In this document: positions 41,800-52,439 of the stretch, piece by piece
Position numbering within the stretch: the first letter of the stretch is position 1
Layout: each line of letters starts with the position of its first letter
Assembly: GCF_016863635.1 (NCBI RefSeq)
Contig: NZ_BOPG01000034.1
Coordinates: 248,001 to 312,000 of the forward strand
Length of the DNA: 64,000 bases
Origin: Virgisporangium aurantiacum
GTDB lineage: Bacteria; Actinomycetota; Actinomycetes; Mycobacteriales; Micromonosporaceae
Reading direction: 5' to 3'
Notes under the pieces: model-generated
Told to the model about the DNA's origin: nothing
The model's database searches: none
The model's input: only the letters and a program-made list of their open reading frames with translations
Translations under genes and position numbers: made by a program

Positions 41800-41822
41800 G
41801 TTGAATTCAACACCCGTTGAAT
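41800..41822 (+). promoter_or_regulatory. TetR-type operator before the ABC exporter operon
   Basis: ATTCAAC (41805-41811) and GTTGAAT (41816-41822) are perfect inverted repeats with a four-base spacer, and another GTTGAAT at 41800-41806 makes GTTGAATTCAAC a 12-base palindrome. The site ends 10 bases before the start of the ABC ATPase gene. The operon encodes its own TetR regulator at 43320, the likely binder. Confidence 0.55.
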
Positions 41823-41832
41823 GGAGATCGGT

Positions 41833-42558
41833 ATGGAACACGCGGTCGAGGTGCGCGACCTGGTCGTCACCCGCGGCGCCAAGCCGGTGCTGCACGGCCT
41901 GACCTGCACCATCGAGGCCGGCATGGTCACCGGCCTGCTCGGTCCCAGCGGCAGTGGAAAGACGACGCTCCTGCGCAGCATCGTGGGCGTCCAGAAGATC
42001 CGGTCCGGTCAGGTGCTCGTGTTCGGCCAGCCGGCCGGCGCGCCGCCGCTGCGCCGGCGCATCGGCTACCTCACCCAGGCGCCGAGCGTCTACGCAGACC
42101 TCACCGTGCGCGAGAACGCCCGGTACTTCGCCAGCCTGTTCGGCGTCGGCGCCGCCCGGGCCGACCAGGCGATCGCCGACGTCGGGCTCGCCGACGCCGC
42201 CGGTCAGCTGGTCGGCACGCTCTCCGGCGGCCAGCACGCCCGCGCGTCGCTCGCCTGCGCACTGGTGAGCGAGCCCGACCTGCTCGTCCTCGACGAACCG
42301 ACGGTCGGGCAGGACCCGGTGCTGCGCAACGAGTTGTGGGACCGGTTCCGCGCCCTGGCCGCCGCCGGCACCACGCTGATCGTCTCCAGCCACGTCATGG
42401 ACGAGGCGAGCCGCTGCGACCGGCTGCTGCTGATCCGCGACGGCGACCTCATCGCCGACGACACCCCCGCCGCCGTGCGCTCCGCCGCCGGCACCGAAGA
42501 CCTCGACGAGGCGTTCCTCCGCCTCGTGCTGGCCAGCGAGAAGGAGAAGGTGGCCTGA
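41833..42558 (+). CDS. ABC-2 exporter ATP-binding protein
   Basis: The 241-residue ATPase has Walker A GPSGSGKTT near residue 37, Q-loop LTQAPS, signature LSGGQHARASLACAL, Walker B LLVLDEPTVG and the switch His in IVSSHVMDEA. It powers the adjacent six-helix permease, together a drug- or lipid-type exporter. I choose ATG 41833, preceded by GGAGAT, over ATG 41821. The operator for a TetR regulator lies just upstream. Confidence 0.9.
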   Translation: MEHAVEVRDLVVTRGAKPVLHGLTCTIEAGMVTGLLGPSGSGKTTLLRSIVGVQKIRSGQVLVFGQPAGAPPLRRRIGYLTQAPSVYADLTVRENARYFASLFGVGAARADQAIADVGLADAAGQLVGTLSGGQHARASLACALVSEPDLLVLDEPTVGQDPVLRNELWDRFRALAAAGTTLIVSSHVMDEASRCDRLLLIRDGDLIADDTPAAVRSAAGTEDLDEAFLRLVLASEKEKVA

Positions 42559-42559
42559 C

Positions 42560-43297
42560 ATGTCACCCCGGCTGACCCTGCTCACCGCCGGACGCATCCT
42601 GCGCCAGTTGCGGCACGACCGGCGGACCATCGCGATGATCATCGTCATCCCGACCGTGCTGCTCACGCTGCTGCGCTACCTGTTCGAGGACAAGCCGCTG
42701 CTGTTCGACCACATCGGTCTGATCATGCTCGGCGTGTTCCCGCTGGTCATCATGTTCCTGCTGACGAGCGTGGCGATGCTCCGCGAACGCACCAGCGGCA
42801 CGCTGGAACGCCTGCTCACCACGCCGATCGGCAAGGCCGACATCCTGTTCGGCTACGGGCTGGCGTTCGCGGTGGCCGCCGCCGTGCAGGCCGTCGTGGT
42901 CTCGGTGGTCTCGTACTGGCTGCTCGGGCTCGACACGCTGGGCGAGCAGTGGCTGGTGATCGTGCTCGCGATCACCAACGCGGTGCTCGGCGTCGCGCTC
43001 GGCCTGTTCTTCAGCGCGTTCGCCAGCTCGGAGTTCCAGGCGGTGCAGTTCATGCCCGCCGTCATCCTGCCGCAGGTGCTCCTGTGCGGCCTGTTCACGG
43101 CCCGCGCGCAGATGGCCGGCTGGCTGCAGGCGATCAGCGACGTGTTGCCGATGTCGTACTCCGTGGAAGCCTTGCAGGAGGTGGGTGCCCACGCGGAACC
43201 CACCGGCACGTTGTGGCGGGATCTGGGCATCATCGTCGGGTGCGTCGTGGTCGCCCTCCTCGCCGGAGCAGCTACCCTTCGCCGGCGCACCGCCTGA
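42560..43297 (+). CDS. ABC-2 type exporter permease
   Basis: The 245-residue membrane protein has six predicted helices and the ABC2_membrane pattern RERTSGTLERLLTTPIGKADIL in the first cytoplasmic loop, then the helix-rich C-terminus with SDVLPMSYSVEALQ. It pairs with the upstream ATPase; the start codon follows the ATPase stop after one base. A TetR regulator gene follows after 22 bases. Confidence 0.9.
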   Translation: MSPRLTLLTAGRILRQLRHDRRTIAMIIVIPTVLLTLLRYLFEDKPLLFDHIGLIMLGVFPLVIMFLLTSVAMLRERTSGTLERLLTTPIGKADILFGYGLAFAVAAAVQAVVVSVVSYWLLGLDTLGEQWLVIVLAITNAVLGVALGLFFSAFASSEFQAVQFMPAVILPQVLLCGLFTARAQMAGWLQAISDVLPMSYSVEALQEVGAHAEPTGTLWRDLGIIVGCVVVALLAGAATLRRRTA

Positions 43298-43319
43298 CCC
43301 GCACCCGAGGAGGCACCCG

Positions 43320-43916
43320 TTGGCCCGCACCGGACGGCGACCCGGCCGCCAGGACACCCGCGAGGCGATCCTGTCGGCCGCCCGCTCCGCGTTCGCGGAG
43401 AACGGCTTCGACGGCGCCTCGATCCGGCAGATCGCCGGTGCGGCCGGGGTCGACCCCGCTCTGGTGCACCACTACTTCGGCACGAAGGACCAGCTGTTCG
43501 TCGCCGCGATGGACTTCCCGCTCGATCCGGCGAAGATCCTGCCCCAGGTGGCGGCCGGCGGCATCGACGGCATGGGCGAACGGCTGGTCCGCATGTTCCT
43601 CACGATCTGGGACGGCCCGGCCGGCGCGGCGGGGGTGGCCCTGGTGCGCAGCGCCGTCCGCAGCGATCTGGCCGCCCGCCTGCTCCGCGAGTTCCTCACC
43701 ACCCAGGTGCTCCGCCGGGCGCTCGACCACCTCGACGTCGACCCGTCCGAGGTGCCCACCCGCGGCAACCTCATCGGGTCCCAGCTGATCGGCCTGGCGA
43801 TGATGCGATACGTGATCAAGCTGGAGCCGCTGGCCAGCGCCGCGCCGGAGGCGGTCGTCGCCGCCGTCGGCCCGAACATCCAGCGCTACCTCGACCAGCC
43901 GCTCAAGCTCTTCTGA
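43320..43916 (+). CDS. TetR-family transcriptional regulator (TTG start)
   Basis: The 198-residue protein has an N-terminal TetR helix-turn-helix (TREAILSAARSAFAENGFDG, then IRQIAGAAGVDPALVHHYFGTKDQLF) and an all-helical ligand domain. It probably represses the ABC exporter operon, of which it is the last gene, through the GTTGAAT palindrome. TTG 43320 is chosen because a strong GAGGAGG lies six bases before it and no ATG or GTG fits; a TTG start would keep levels low. Confidence 0.87.
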   Translation: MARTGRRPGRQDTREAILSAARSAFAENGFDGASIRQIAGAAGVDPALVHHYFGTKDQLFVAAMDFPLDPAKILPQVAAGGIDGMGERLVRMFLTIWDGPAGAAGVALVRSAVRSDLAARLLREFLTTQVLRRALDHLDVDPSEVPTRGNLIGSQLIGLAMMRYVIKLEPLASAAPEAVVAAVGPNIQRYLDQPLKLF

Positions 43917-43971
43917 AATGTGACTGATCCGCTGCCGCGCCGGGTGGCGCGGTTGGGGCATTCTGGACCCC

Positions 43972-44622
43972 ATGGCCTATCAGAACGGGTCCTGGCCCGG
44001 CCACCCGCAGCGCTACGGTCCGGCGCAGTCAGCCACCCGCGGTTACCCGGCCACCCAGAACCACCCGGGGCACCCGGGCTACCCGGCATACCCGGGCCAG
44101 CCCGCCACGCAGACGTGGCCCGACGGGTCCTGGCCCGCCGAGCCACCCGGCCCCGGCCAGTCGCCCGACTACTACCTCGGGCCGCCACCGGCGCCGCCGC
44201 AGTACGGGTTGCGCGCCGCGCCGGTCGGGGTGCACATCGTCGCGGTCCTGCAGTACGTCACCGGCCTGGTGCTGATCCTCGGGGCCGGCGTCATCGGCGT
44301 GATCACGTTCAACGACGGCCGCATCGGTGACACGTCGGTGCCGGAGAGCATCCGCGGCGCCGTCACCGGCATGGGGCTCGCGATCGCCGCCCTCGCCCTG
44401 GTGGCCGGCTTCATCGCGCTCTCCATCGGCCGGCGGCTGCACCGCGGCCGGCGCGGCGCCCGGATGCTGGTGCTCGTGCTCAGCGCGGTGAGCCTCGGCA
44501 TCAACGTGTACACGCTGGTCACCACCGGCGTCGCCGACCCGCTGTCGGGCCTGGTCCTGCCGACGCTCTACCTGGTGCTGCTCAACACCCCACCCGTGCG
44601 CGCCTGGTTCCGCCGCTACTGA
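43972..44622 (+). CDS. Membrane protein with Pro/Tyr/Gly-rich cytoplasmic head
   Basis: The 216-residue protein begins with an 80-residue disordered segment rich in Pro, Gly and Tyr (GYPATQNHPGHPGYPAYPG) and has four membrane helices (about residues 88-112, 128-150, 160-182 and 187-205). Such low-complexity heads are common in actinobacterial membrane proteins. No enzymatic motif is seen and the function is unknown. CATTCT lies seven bases before the ATG. Confidence 0.7.
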   Translation: MAYQNGSWPGHPQRYGPAQSATRGYPATQNHPGHPGYPAYPGQPATQTWPDGSWPAEPPGPGQSPDYYLGPPPAPPQYGLRAAPVGVHIVAVLQYVTGLVLILGAGVIGVITFNDGRIGDTSVPESIRGAVTGMGLAIAALALVAGFIALSIGRRLHRGRRGARMLVLVLSAVSLGINVYTLVTTGVADPLSGLVLPTLYLVLLNTPPVRAWFRRY

Positions 44623-44623
44623 C

Positions 44624-46420
44624 TCAGGCGGGTTGCTGCTCCCGGGTCTGGTCGAGCCAGGACGCGAACAGCTTCCCGTAGATCGAGTCGGCCCGGGCCA
44701 CCAGTTCGGCGTGCGAACCGCGCTGCACCACCACGCCCTTGTCGAACACGATCACGTCGTCGGCGGCCTGCGCGGTGGACAGGCGGTGGGCGATCGCGAT
44801 CGTGGTGCGCCCCCGGGTCACCGCGTCGAGCGTGCGCTGCAGCCGGACCTCGGTGGCCGGGTCGACGGCGCTGGTCGCCTCGTCGAGCACCAGCAGGTCG
44901 GGGTCGGCGACGTACGCCCGGGCCAGCGCCACCAGTTGCCGCTCGCCGACGCTCAGCGCCTCGCCGCGCTCGCCGACCGGCGTGTCGAGGCCGGCCGGCA
45001 GGCCCTCCACCCAGTCGGCCAGGCCCAGTTCGGTGAACGCGAGATCCAGGTCGGCGTCGCTGAGGTCGGGCCGGGCGAAGCGGACGTTGGCGGCGACGGT
45101 GGAGTCGAACAGGAACCCGTCCTGCGGCACCATCACCACCCGCCGGCGCAGCGACTCGAACCGCACGTCGGTGAGCGGCACGCCGGCGAGCGTCACCGCG
45201 CCCTCGGCCGGGTCCATCAGGCGGGTGAGCAGCTTCGCGAACGTCGTCTTGCCGCTGCCGGTCTCGCCGACCACCGCCACCCGGGTCTGCGCCGGGATGG
45301 CCAGGTCGACGTCGTGCAGCACGGTCGGCCCGCCCGGATAGGCGAACCGGACGTGCTCGAACGCCACCGACAGCGGCCCGGCCGGCAGGTCGGTACCCGC
45401 CTCGCCCGGATCGGCCACGTCGGGCTCCACGTCGCCGATGTCGAGGACCCGGCGCCAGCCGGCGATCGCGTTCTGGGCCTCGTTGAGCATCTCGGTGGCG
45501 ACCTGCACGGGCTGGATGAACAGCGTCACCAGGAACAGGAACGCGGTGAGCTCGCCGACCGTGAGATGCCCGTCGATGCCCAGCCGCAGCCCCATCAGCA
45601 CGACACCCACCAGCGCCAGCCCGGCGGTCAGCTCGGCCGCCGAGAAGCTCGCGACGGTGGTGCGCATCGCCTTGAACTGGGCGGCCCGGTTGCGCTCGAT
45701 CGCGGCGTCGAGCCGCTCCTCGGTGCGCCCGGCGACGCCGTAGGCGCGGATCACGTCGGCGCCGACCACGCTCTCGCCCACCGCGGCGAGCATCGCGCCG
45801 ACGTGCTGGCGCACGATCGTGTAGGCCCGGGCCAGCTTGCGCTGGAAGATCCGACTGATGAACACCATCGGCAGGAACGCCACGTAGACGACGAGCGTGA
45901 GCTGCCACGAGTACGTCGCCATCACGATCGTGGTGACCGTCAGCTGCCCGAAGCTGATCAACAGGATGATGCCGCCGAACTGCAGGAACTGGCTGATCTG
46001 GTCGACGTCGGTGGTCACCCGCGACACCAGCGACCCGCGCCGCTCGGCCTGCTGGTGCAGCGTCGACAGGTCGTGGATGTGGCGGAACGTGCGCACCCGC
46101 ACGTCGGCGAGCGCCGTCTCGCTGACCGTGAACAGCCGCACGTTCATCAGGAACGTGCACGACATGGTGATCATCAGCACGCCGAGCGTGATCGCCACGA
46201 TCACCCCGACGGCGCCGACGTCGGCCCCGCCCGGCGCGCGGAGACCGTGGTCGATGCCCTGCTGCACGGCCACCGGCGTCACGACGCGACCGGTGGTGGC
46301 GATCAGCGCCAGCCCGAGCGTGCCGGCGAGGCCGGTACGCAGTTCCGGCGACATCGCCAGGCCGCGCCGCAGCGTCCGCCAGGTGCCTTCGGGTTGCTTC
46401 TCGGTGGACGCGCTACGCAT
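44624..46420 (-). CDS. Heterodimeric ABC exporter subunit, catalytic Walker B (fused TMD-NBD)
   Basis: The 598-residue half-transporter has six membrane helices followed by an ATPase domain with Walker A GETGSGKTT, Walker B LLVLDEATSAVD (catalytic Glu present) and switch IAHRLS. Its signature motif is altered to LSVGERQL. This complements the partner encoded upstream, which has a normal signature but a degenerate Walker B and switch. Together they form a type IV exporter with one consensus and one degenerate ATP site. The start overlaps the partner gene by eight bases. Substrates may be drugs or lipids. Confidence 0.9.
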   Translation of the reverse strand: MRSASTEKQPEGTWRTLRRGLAMSPELRTGLAGTLGLALIATTGRVVTPVAVQQGIDHGLRAPGGADVGAVGVIVAITLGVLMITMSCTFLMNVRLFTVSETALADVRVRTFRHIHDLSTLHQQAERRGSLVSRVTTDVDQISQFLQFGGIILLISFGQLTVTTIVMATYSWQLTLVVYVAFLPMVFISRIFQRKLARAYTIVRQHVGAMLAAVGESVVGADVIRAYGVAGRTEERLDAAIERNRAAQFKAMRTTVASFSAAELTAGLALVGVVLMGLRLGIDGHLTVGELTAFLFLVTLFIQPVQVATEMLNEAQNAIAGWRRVLDIGDVEPDVADPGEAGTDLPAGPLSVAFEHVRFAYPGGPTVLHDVDLAIPAQTRVAVVGETGSGKTTFAKLLTRLMDPAEGAVTLAGVPLTDVRFESLRRRVVMVPQDGFLFDSTVAANVRFARPDLSDADLDLAFTELGLADWVEGLPAGLDTPVGERGEALSVGERQLVALARAYVADPDLLVLDEATSAVDPATEVRLQRTLDAVTRGRTTIAIAHRLSTAQAADDVIVFDKGVVVQRGSHAELVARADSIYGKLFASWLDQTREQQPA

Positions 46421-48203
46421 ATGCCTGCTCGCGTTCCCGCTCGGCGTCGGCCTGCTCGTAGGCGGTGACCAGGTTCGCGTACCCGGGGACCGTGGCCAGC
46501 AGGTCGGTGTGCCTGCCCCGCGCCACCACCCGCCCGTGCTCCAGGTAGACCACCTCGTCGGCCAGCGCGATCGTCGCCCGCCGGTACGCGACGACCAGGA
46601 TCGACGCACCGGCATCGCCGGCGCGTAAGGCGGCGAGGATCGCGGCCTCGACGCGCGGGTCGACGGCGCTGGTGGCGTCGTCGAGCACCAGCAGGCGCGG
46701 ACGCCCGGCCATCGCCCGGGCCAGCGTCAGCCGCTGCCGCTGCCCGCCGGACAGCGACGTTCCCCGCTCGCCCACCTCGGTGTCGAGCCCCTCGGGCAGG
46801 GCCTCGATGAACCCGTCGGCCTGTGCCTGCCGCAGCGCCCGCCACACCTGCCCGTCGTCGACGCCGTCGCGCCCGAGGCTGACGTTGCCGCGCACCGAGT
46901 CGTCGAACACGAACGGGATCTGCGGCACGAGCGCCACCGTGCTCGCGACGGCGGCGTGGGTGAGGCCGGCGAGGTCGGCGCCGTCGAGCGCCACCCGGCC
47001 CGAGACCGGGTCGACCAGACGCGCGGACAGCGCGGCGATCGTCGACTTGCCGCTGCCGGTGGGCCCGACGAGCGCGACGGTGCGCCCGGACGGCACCTCG
47101 AAGGTGACCCCGTGCAGCACCTCCGGGCCCTCGGAGTACCGGAAGCTCACGTCGTCGAAGCACAGCGCCGCGGGCCGGTCGTGCTCCGCGAGCGTCCCCT
47201 CGCCGTATTTCATGTCGCCGGTGGCCGCGAGGACGCCGGCGACGCGCTCCCACCCGACCACGCTGCGCGGAAGTTCGCCGAGCACCCAGCCGATCGCGCG
47301 CACCGGGAACGCCATCACGGTGAACAGGAACGCGACGCTCACGACGTTCTCCACCGTGGTGGCGCCGTGCGACAGGCGCAGCGCGCCGACCAGCAGCACC
47401 GCGAGCGTGCCCATCGTGGGCAGCGCCTCCAGCATCGGGTCGAACAGGCCGCGGACCCGGCCGACGCGGATCAGCGCGTCGCGCAGGTCGCCGGTGCGGG
47501 CGGCGAACCGCTCGGTCTCGGTGGCCTCGCGCCCCATCGTCTTGACCACCAGCGCGCCGTCGAAGCTCTCGTGCGCGATGCCGCTCACCTCGGCCCGCAG
47601 GCGCTGGGCGGCGGCCGCCCGCGGCGCCATGCGGCGGGAGTAGAAGACGTTGACGGCCAGCAGCGCCGGGAAGACCGTGAGCCCCACCAGGGCCAGCACC
47701 CAGTCGGTGACGAACAGCGCGGCCATCGCCGCCACCAGCATCACCACGGTGCCGACCGCGAACGGGAACGGCGCGATCGGGTACCAGGCCGACTCGACGT
47801 CGGAGTTCGCGTTCGACAGCAACTGGCCGGTGGGGTGCCGGTGGTGCCAGGACAGCGGCAGGGCCAGGTAGCGGCGGGTGACCTCGCGGCGGTAGCGCGC
47901 CTGGAGGCGGTACTGCATGGCGCCGGCGCCCAACCGGCGCCCCCACAGCCCCGCGACCTTGCCCACCGAGATGCCGAGGATCAGCGCGGCCCCGCTCGCG
48001 ACGGCGGCCCGGGTGACGTCGGCACCCTCGATCGCCGGCACCACGACCCGACCGATCACCGCGCCGAGCACGAACGCCGTGGCGATGGTGAGGAGCGCGA
48101 ACACGACGCTGCCGGCGACGGCGATCGCGAACATACGGGGTTCCTTGCGGATGGCCAGACCCAGGATGCGGATGCCCCGGCCGAGTACCCGTTCGTCCTC
48201 CAC
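46413..48203 (-). CDS. Heterodimeric ABC exporter subunit, degenerate ATP site (fused TMD-NBD)
   Basis: The 596-residue half-transporter has six membrane helices and an ATPase domain with Walker A GPTGSGKST and the canonical signature LSGGQRQRLTLARAM. Walker B ends LLVLDDATSAVD, so Asp replaces the catalytic Glu, and the switch His is Tyr (VAYRRAT). These changes define the non-catalytic site of asymmetric exporters such as TM287/288. GTG 48203 follows an AAGGGG sequence. The gene is first in the pair. Confidence 0.9.
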   Translation of the reverse strand: MEDERVLGRGIRILGLAIRKEPRMFAIAVAGSVVFALLTIATAFVLGAVIGRVVVPAIEGADVTRAAVASGAALILGISVGKVAGLWGRRLGAGAMQYRLQARYRREVTRRYLALPLSWHHRHPTGQLLSNANSDVESAWYPIAPFPFAVGTVVMLVAAMAALFVTDWVLALVGLTVFPALLAVNVFYSRRMAPRAAAAQRLRAEVSGIAHESFDGALVVKTMGREATETERFAARTGDLRDALIRVGRVRGLFDPMLEALPTMGTLAVLLVGALRLSHGATTVENVVSVAFLFTVMAFPVRAIGWVLGELPRSVVGWERVAGVLAATGDMKYGEGTLAEHDRPAALCFDDVSFRYSEGPEVLHGVTFEVPSGRTVALVGPTGSGKSTIAALSARLVDPVSGRVALDGADLAGLTHAAVASTVALVPQIPFVFDDSVRGNVSLGRDGVDDGQVWRALRQAQADGFIEALPEGLDTEVGERGTSLSGGQRQRLTLARAMAGRPRLLVLDDATSAVDPRVEAAILAALRAGDAGASILVVAYRRATIALADEVVYLEHGRVVARGRHTDLLATVPGYANLVTAYEQADAEREREQAYA

Positions 48204-48363
48204 CGACGCCCCTTCCTGAGTAAGCCCGAGACCGACTATCCATCCTTACCGGGACGCCCGCGCGCCGCACCTGCTATTTCTATGTGTCCGCCGTCACAGC
48301 GTCTGATTTCGCTCGCTGCCGCTCGCGCCCCCGGAGTTACCGGCACCGTCTATGGTTCTGCGC

Positions 48364-48993
48364 GTGACGAAGTACGCGAAAGCCGAGCGGGCGGCACTCG
48401 CCGACACGTTCCTCGCCGTGGGTGCCGAGGCCCCGACGCTGTGCACCGGGTGGGCCACCCGTGACCTGCTCGCCCACCTGCTCCTCCGGGAACGCCACCC
48501 GGTCGCGGCGTCGGGCGTGCTGATCAAGCCGATGAAGGGCTACACCGAGCGCCGGCAGCAGTCGATCGCCCGGCGCGACTACGCCGCTCTGGTCGCCCAG
48601 CTGCGCAAGCCGCCGGTGTGGAGCCCGGTCAGCAACCCGCTGACCGACGAGCTGGCCAACACGCTGGAGATGTACGTCCACCACGAGGACGTGCGGCGGG
48701 CCCAGCCCAACTGGCGGCCGCGCGCGATCGATCCGGGCCTGGAGGGTGCGCTGTGGAACACGGTGCGCCGCACCAGCCGACTCACGCTGCGGAAGTTTCC
48801 CGCCGCCCTCGTCATCGAGTCGCCCGGTCACGGCCGGGTGTCGGCCGGCACCGGCGGCCGGGAGGTTTCGTTGCGCGGCCGGCCCGGTGAACTGGCCATG
48901 TTCCTGACAGGTCGCCAGCAGGTTGCGGATGTAGCGTTGACCGGCCCGGACGAGTTGGTCGAGCGGCTGCGCAACGCCCGCCTGGGCGTGTGA
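48364..48993 (+). CDS. TIGR03085-type protein (DinB/mycothiol-isomerase-like helical fold)
   Basis: The 209-residue protein begins TKYAKAERAALADTFLAVG and has LCTGWATRDLLAHLLLRERHP, the TIGR03085 form of the DinB-like four-helix bundle, with His in LAHLL and ETMEMYVHHEDVRR-like EMYVHHEDVRRA that may bind metal. In the wider fold family mycothiol-dependent enzymes are common in actinobacteria. GTG 48364 is preferred since TATGGT lies seven bases upstream; ATG 48352 is possible. Confidence 0.72.
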   Translation: MTKYAKAERAALADTFLAVGAEAPTLCTGWATRDLLAHLLLRERHPVAASGVLIKPMKGYTERRQQSIARRDYAALVAQLRKPPVWSPVSNPLTDELANTLEMYVHHEDVRRAQPNWRPRAIDPGLEGALWNTVRRTSRLTLRKFPAALVIESPGHGRVSAGTGGREVSLRGRPGELAMFLTGRQQVADVALTGPDELVERLRNARLGV

Positions 48994-49049
48994 CCATACG
49001 GCTCTGGTCGAAGCGCGGCGGTAACACTACTGTTCGGTATCAACCCCTG

Positions 49050-49067
49050 ACGTGACGCCGGTCACGT
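49050..49067 (+). promoter_or_regulatory. Palindromic operator candidate before the acyl-CoA synthetase gene
   Basis: ACGTGAC (49050-49056) and GTCACGT (49061-49067) are perfect inverted repeats with a four-base spacer, located 28 bases before ATG 49095. The symmetry fits a TetR- or GntR-type lipid regulator, but no such gene is adjacent. Confidence 0.4.
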
Positions 49068-49094
49068 GGTTTTCGCGCGCGGAGGCCCCCCGAT

Positions 49095-50900
<1,806 letters not shown>

Positions 50901-50907
50901 CCTTTCC

Positions 50908-52359
50908 TTACGCGACCACGGCGGGCTCGGACCAGCGCCTGGTCGGACGTTCCACCCGGTGGCGCGCCTCGGCGAGGCGCGCCACCGCTTCGCGTACCTG
51001 GGGCACGGGCAGCACGTACGGCATGCGCATGAAGCGTTCGAAGGTCCCGTCCACCCCGAACCTCGGGCCGGGCGCGATCCGCAGGTCGAGTTCCGCGGCC
51101 GCGCGGGCCAGGGCCGTCGCCACCGGCGCGTCGAGCTCGATCCAGAGGCACAGGCCACCGGACGGCACGGTGAAGCGCCACTGCGGCAACTCCGCGCGCA
51201 GCGCGGCCACCAGCGCGTCGCGCTGGGCGCGCAGGTCGCGCCGCCGGGCCGCGATGATCTCGTCGGACGCGTGCAGCAGGTGCACCGCGATCAACTGTTC
51301 CAGCACCGGCGACGCCATGTCGACGTTCACCCGCAGCGCGGCCAGCCGGGCGATGGTCGGCGCCGCCGCCCGGATCCAGCCTATGCGCAGCCCGCCCCAG
51401 AACGGCTTGCTCATGCCGCCGATCGACACCGTGCGCGCGCCCCGGTCGTAGACGGCCACCGGCGGCGGGTTGGCGCCGGCGTCCAGCCGCAGGTCGGCGA
51501 ACGACTCGTCGATGACCAGTTCGGTGCCGGCCGCGTGCGCCACGGCGGGCAGCCGCGCCCGCAACGGCTCCGGCATCAGGTGCCCGGTCGGGTTGTGGAA
51601 GTCGGGGATCAGGTAGGCCAGCCGCGCCGACGCGCCGCGCAGGGTCGAGAGCATCAGCTCGGGATCCCAGCCGTTGGCGTCGAGGTTGTAGGTCAGGATC
51701 CGGTGCCGGTGCGACGCGAGCGAGGTGAGCGCGTTCGGGTAGGTGGGCGCCTCGACCAGCACCCGCTGGCCGGGCGCGGCGAACAGCCGCACCAGCAGGT
51801 CGAGCCCCTGCTGCACGCCGGCCGTGATCATGATCTGCTCGGGGTCGGTGGGCAGGCCGCGCTCGGTGTAGCGGGACGCGACCAGCTCGCGCAGCGGCAC
51901 GATCCCGGTGGGCTGGTAACCGCGCCGGCTCAGGTACGGCGGGAGGTCGAGCGCGGCCTTCTGCACCGCGTCGGTGATCTGCGGCGGGGCCGCGAGGGCG
52001 GCGCAGTTGAGGTCGATGACGTCGTCGTCGCCGTCGTCGATCGTCATGATCACGCCGCCGCTGCCGATCCGGTGCCCGCCGGGCAGTTCGGTCCAGCTGC
52101 CGGCACCGCGCCGGCTGGTGAGGTGACCCGACTCACGCAGCGTGCGGTACGCCGCGGTGACCGTGGTGCGGCTGATGCCCAGCGCGTCGGCGAGTTCCCG
52201 CTCGGCCGGCAGCCGCACGCCGAGGGCCAGCCGGCCGTCGGTGAGGAGGCCGCGCACGGCCTCGGCCAGGGCGGCGTACTCGGGGCCACGACGATGGGTG
52301 CGCACGTGCCACTCGCCGAGCAAACGGGCCAGTTGGACTCCCCGCATGATCCCCGCCAC
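50908..52359 (-). CDS. MocR/GntR-family regulator with aminotransferase domain (YczR-like)
   Basis: The 483-residue protein has an N-terminal GntR helix-turn-helix (GVRLPAERELADALGISRTTVTAAYRTLRESG) and a fold type I aminotransferase domain with the PLP lysine in SIGGMSKPFWGGLRIGW and the NPTGH motif. Such regulators sense PLP or amino compounds. The divergent neighbour is a YczE-like membrane protein, the arrangement described for the YczR subgroup. GTG 52359 is chosen because GGAGGT stands five bases upstream; ATG 52347 is the alternative. Confidence 0.87.
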   Translation of the reverse strand: MAGIMRGVQLARLLGEWHVRTHRRGPEYAALAEAVRGLLTDGRLALGVRLPAERELADALGISRTTVTAAYRTLRESGHLTSRRGAGSWTELPGGHRIGSGGVIMTIDDGDDDVIDLNCAALAAPPQITDAVQKAALDLPPYLSRRGYQPTGIVPLRELVASRYTERGLPTDPEQIMITAGVQQGLDLLVRLFAAPGQRVLVEAPTYPNALTSLASHRHRILTYNLDANGWDPELMLSTLRGASARLAYLIPDFHNPTGHLMPEPLRARLPAVAHAAGTELVIDESFADLRLDAGANPPPVAVYDRGARTVSIGGMSKPFWGGLRIGWIRAAAPTIARLAALRVNVDMASPVLEQLIAVHLLHASDEIIAARRRDLRAQRDALVAALRAELPQWRFTVPSGGLCLWIELDAPVATALARAAAELDLRIAPGPRFGVDGTFERFMRMPYVLPVPQVREAVARLAEARHRVERPTRRWSEPAVVA

Positions 52360-52374
52360 GTCCACCTCCGGGAA

Positions 52375-52432
52375 ATTGGTTCTTTTGTCGAAGGCCAATC
52401 GCCACGAGATTGGCATGCGTGACCGAAATTGG
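52375..52432. promoter_or_regulatory. ATTGG boxes in the MocR/YczE divergent region
   Basis: ATTGG occurs at 52375-52379, 52409-52413 and 52428-52432, and its complement CCAAT at 52395-52399. CCAAT and the second ATTGG form an inverted repeat with a nine-base spacer. MocR regulators bind several such direct and inverted half-sites between divergent genes, so this is a likely operator. Confidence 0.5.
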
Positions 52433-52439
52433 CAACCGC

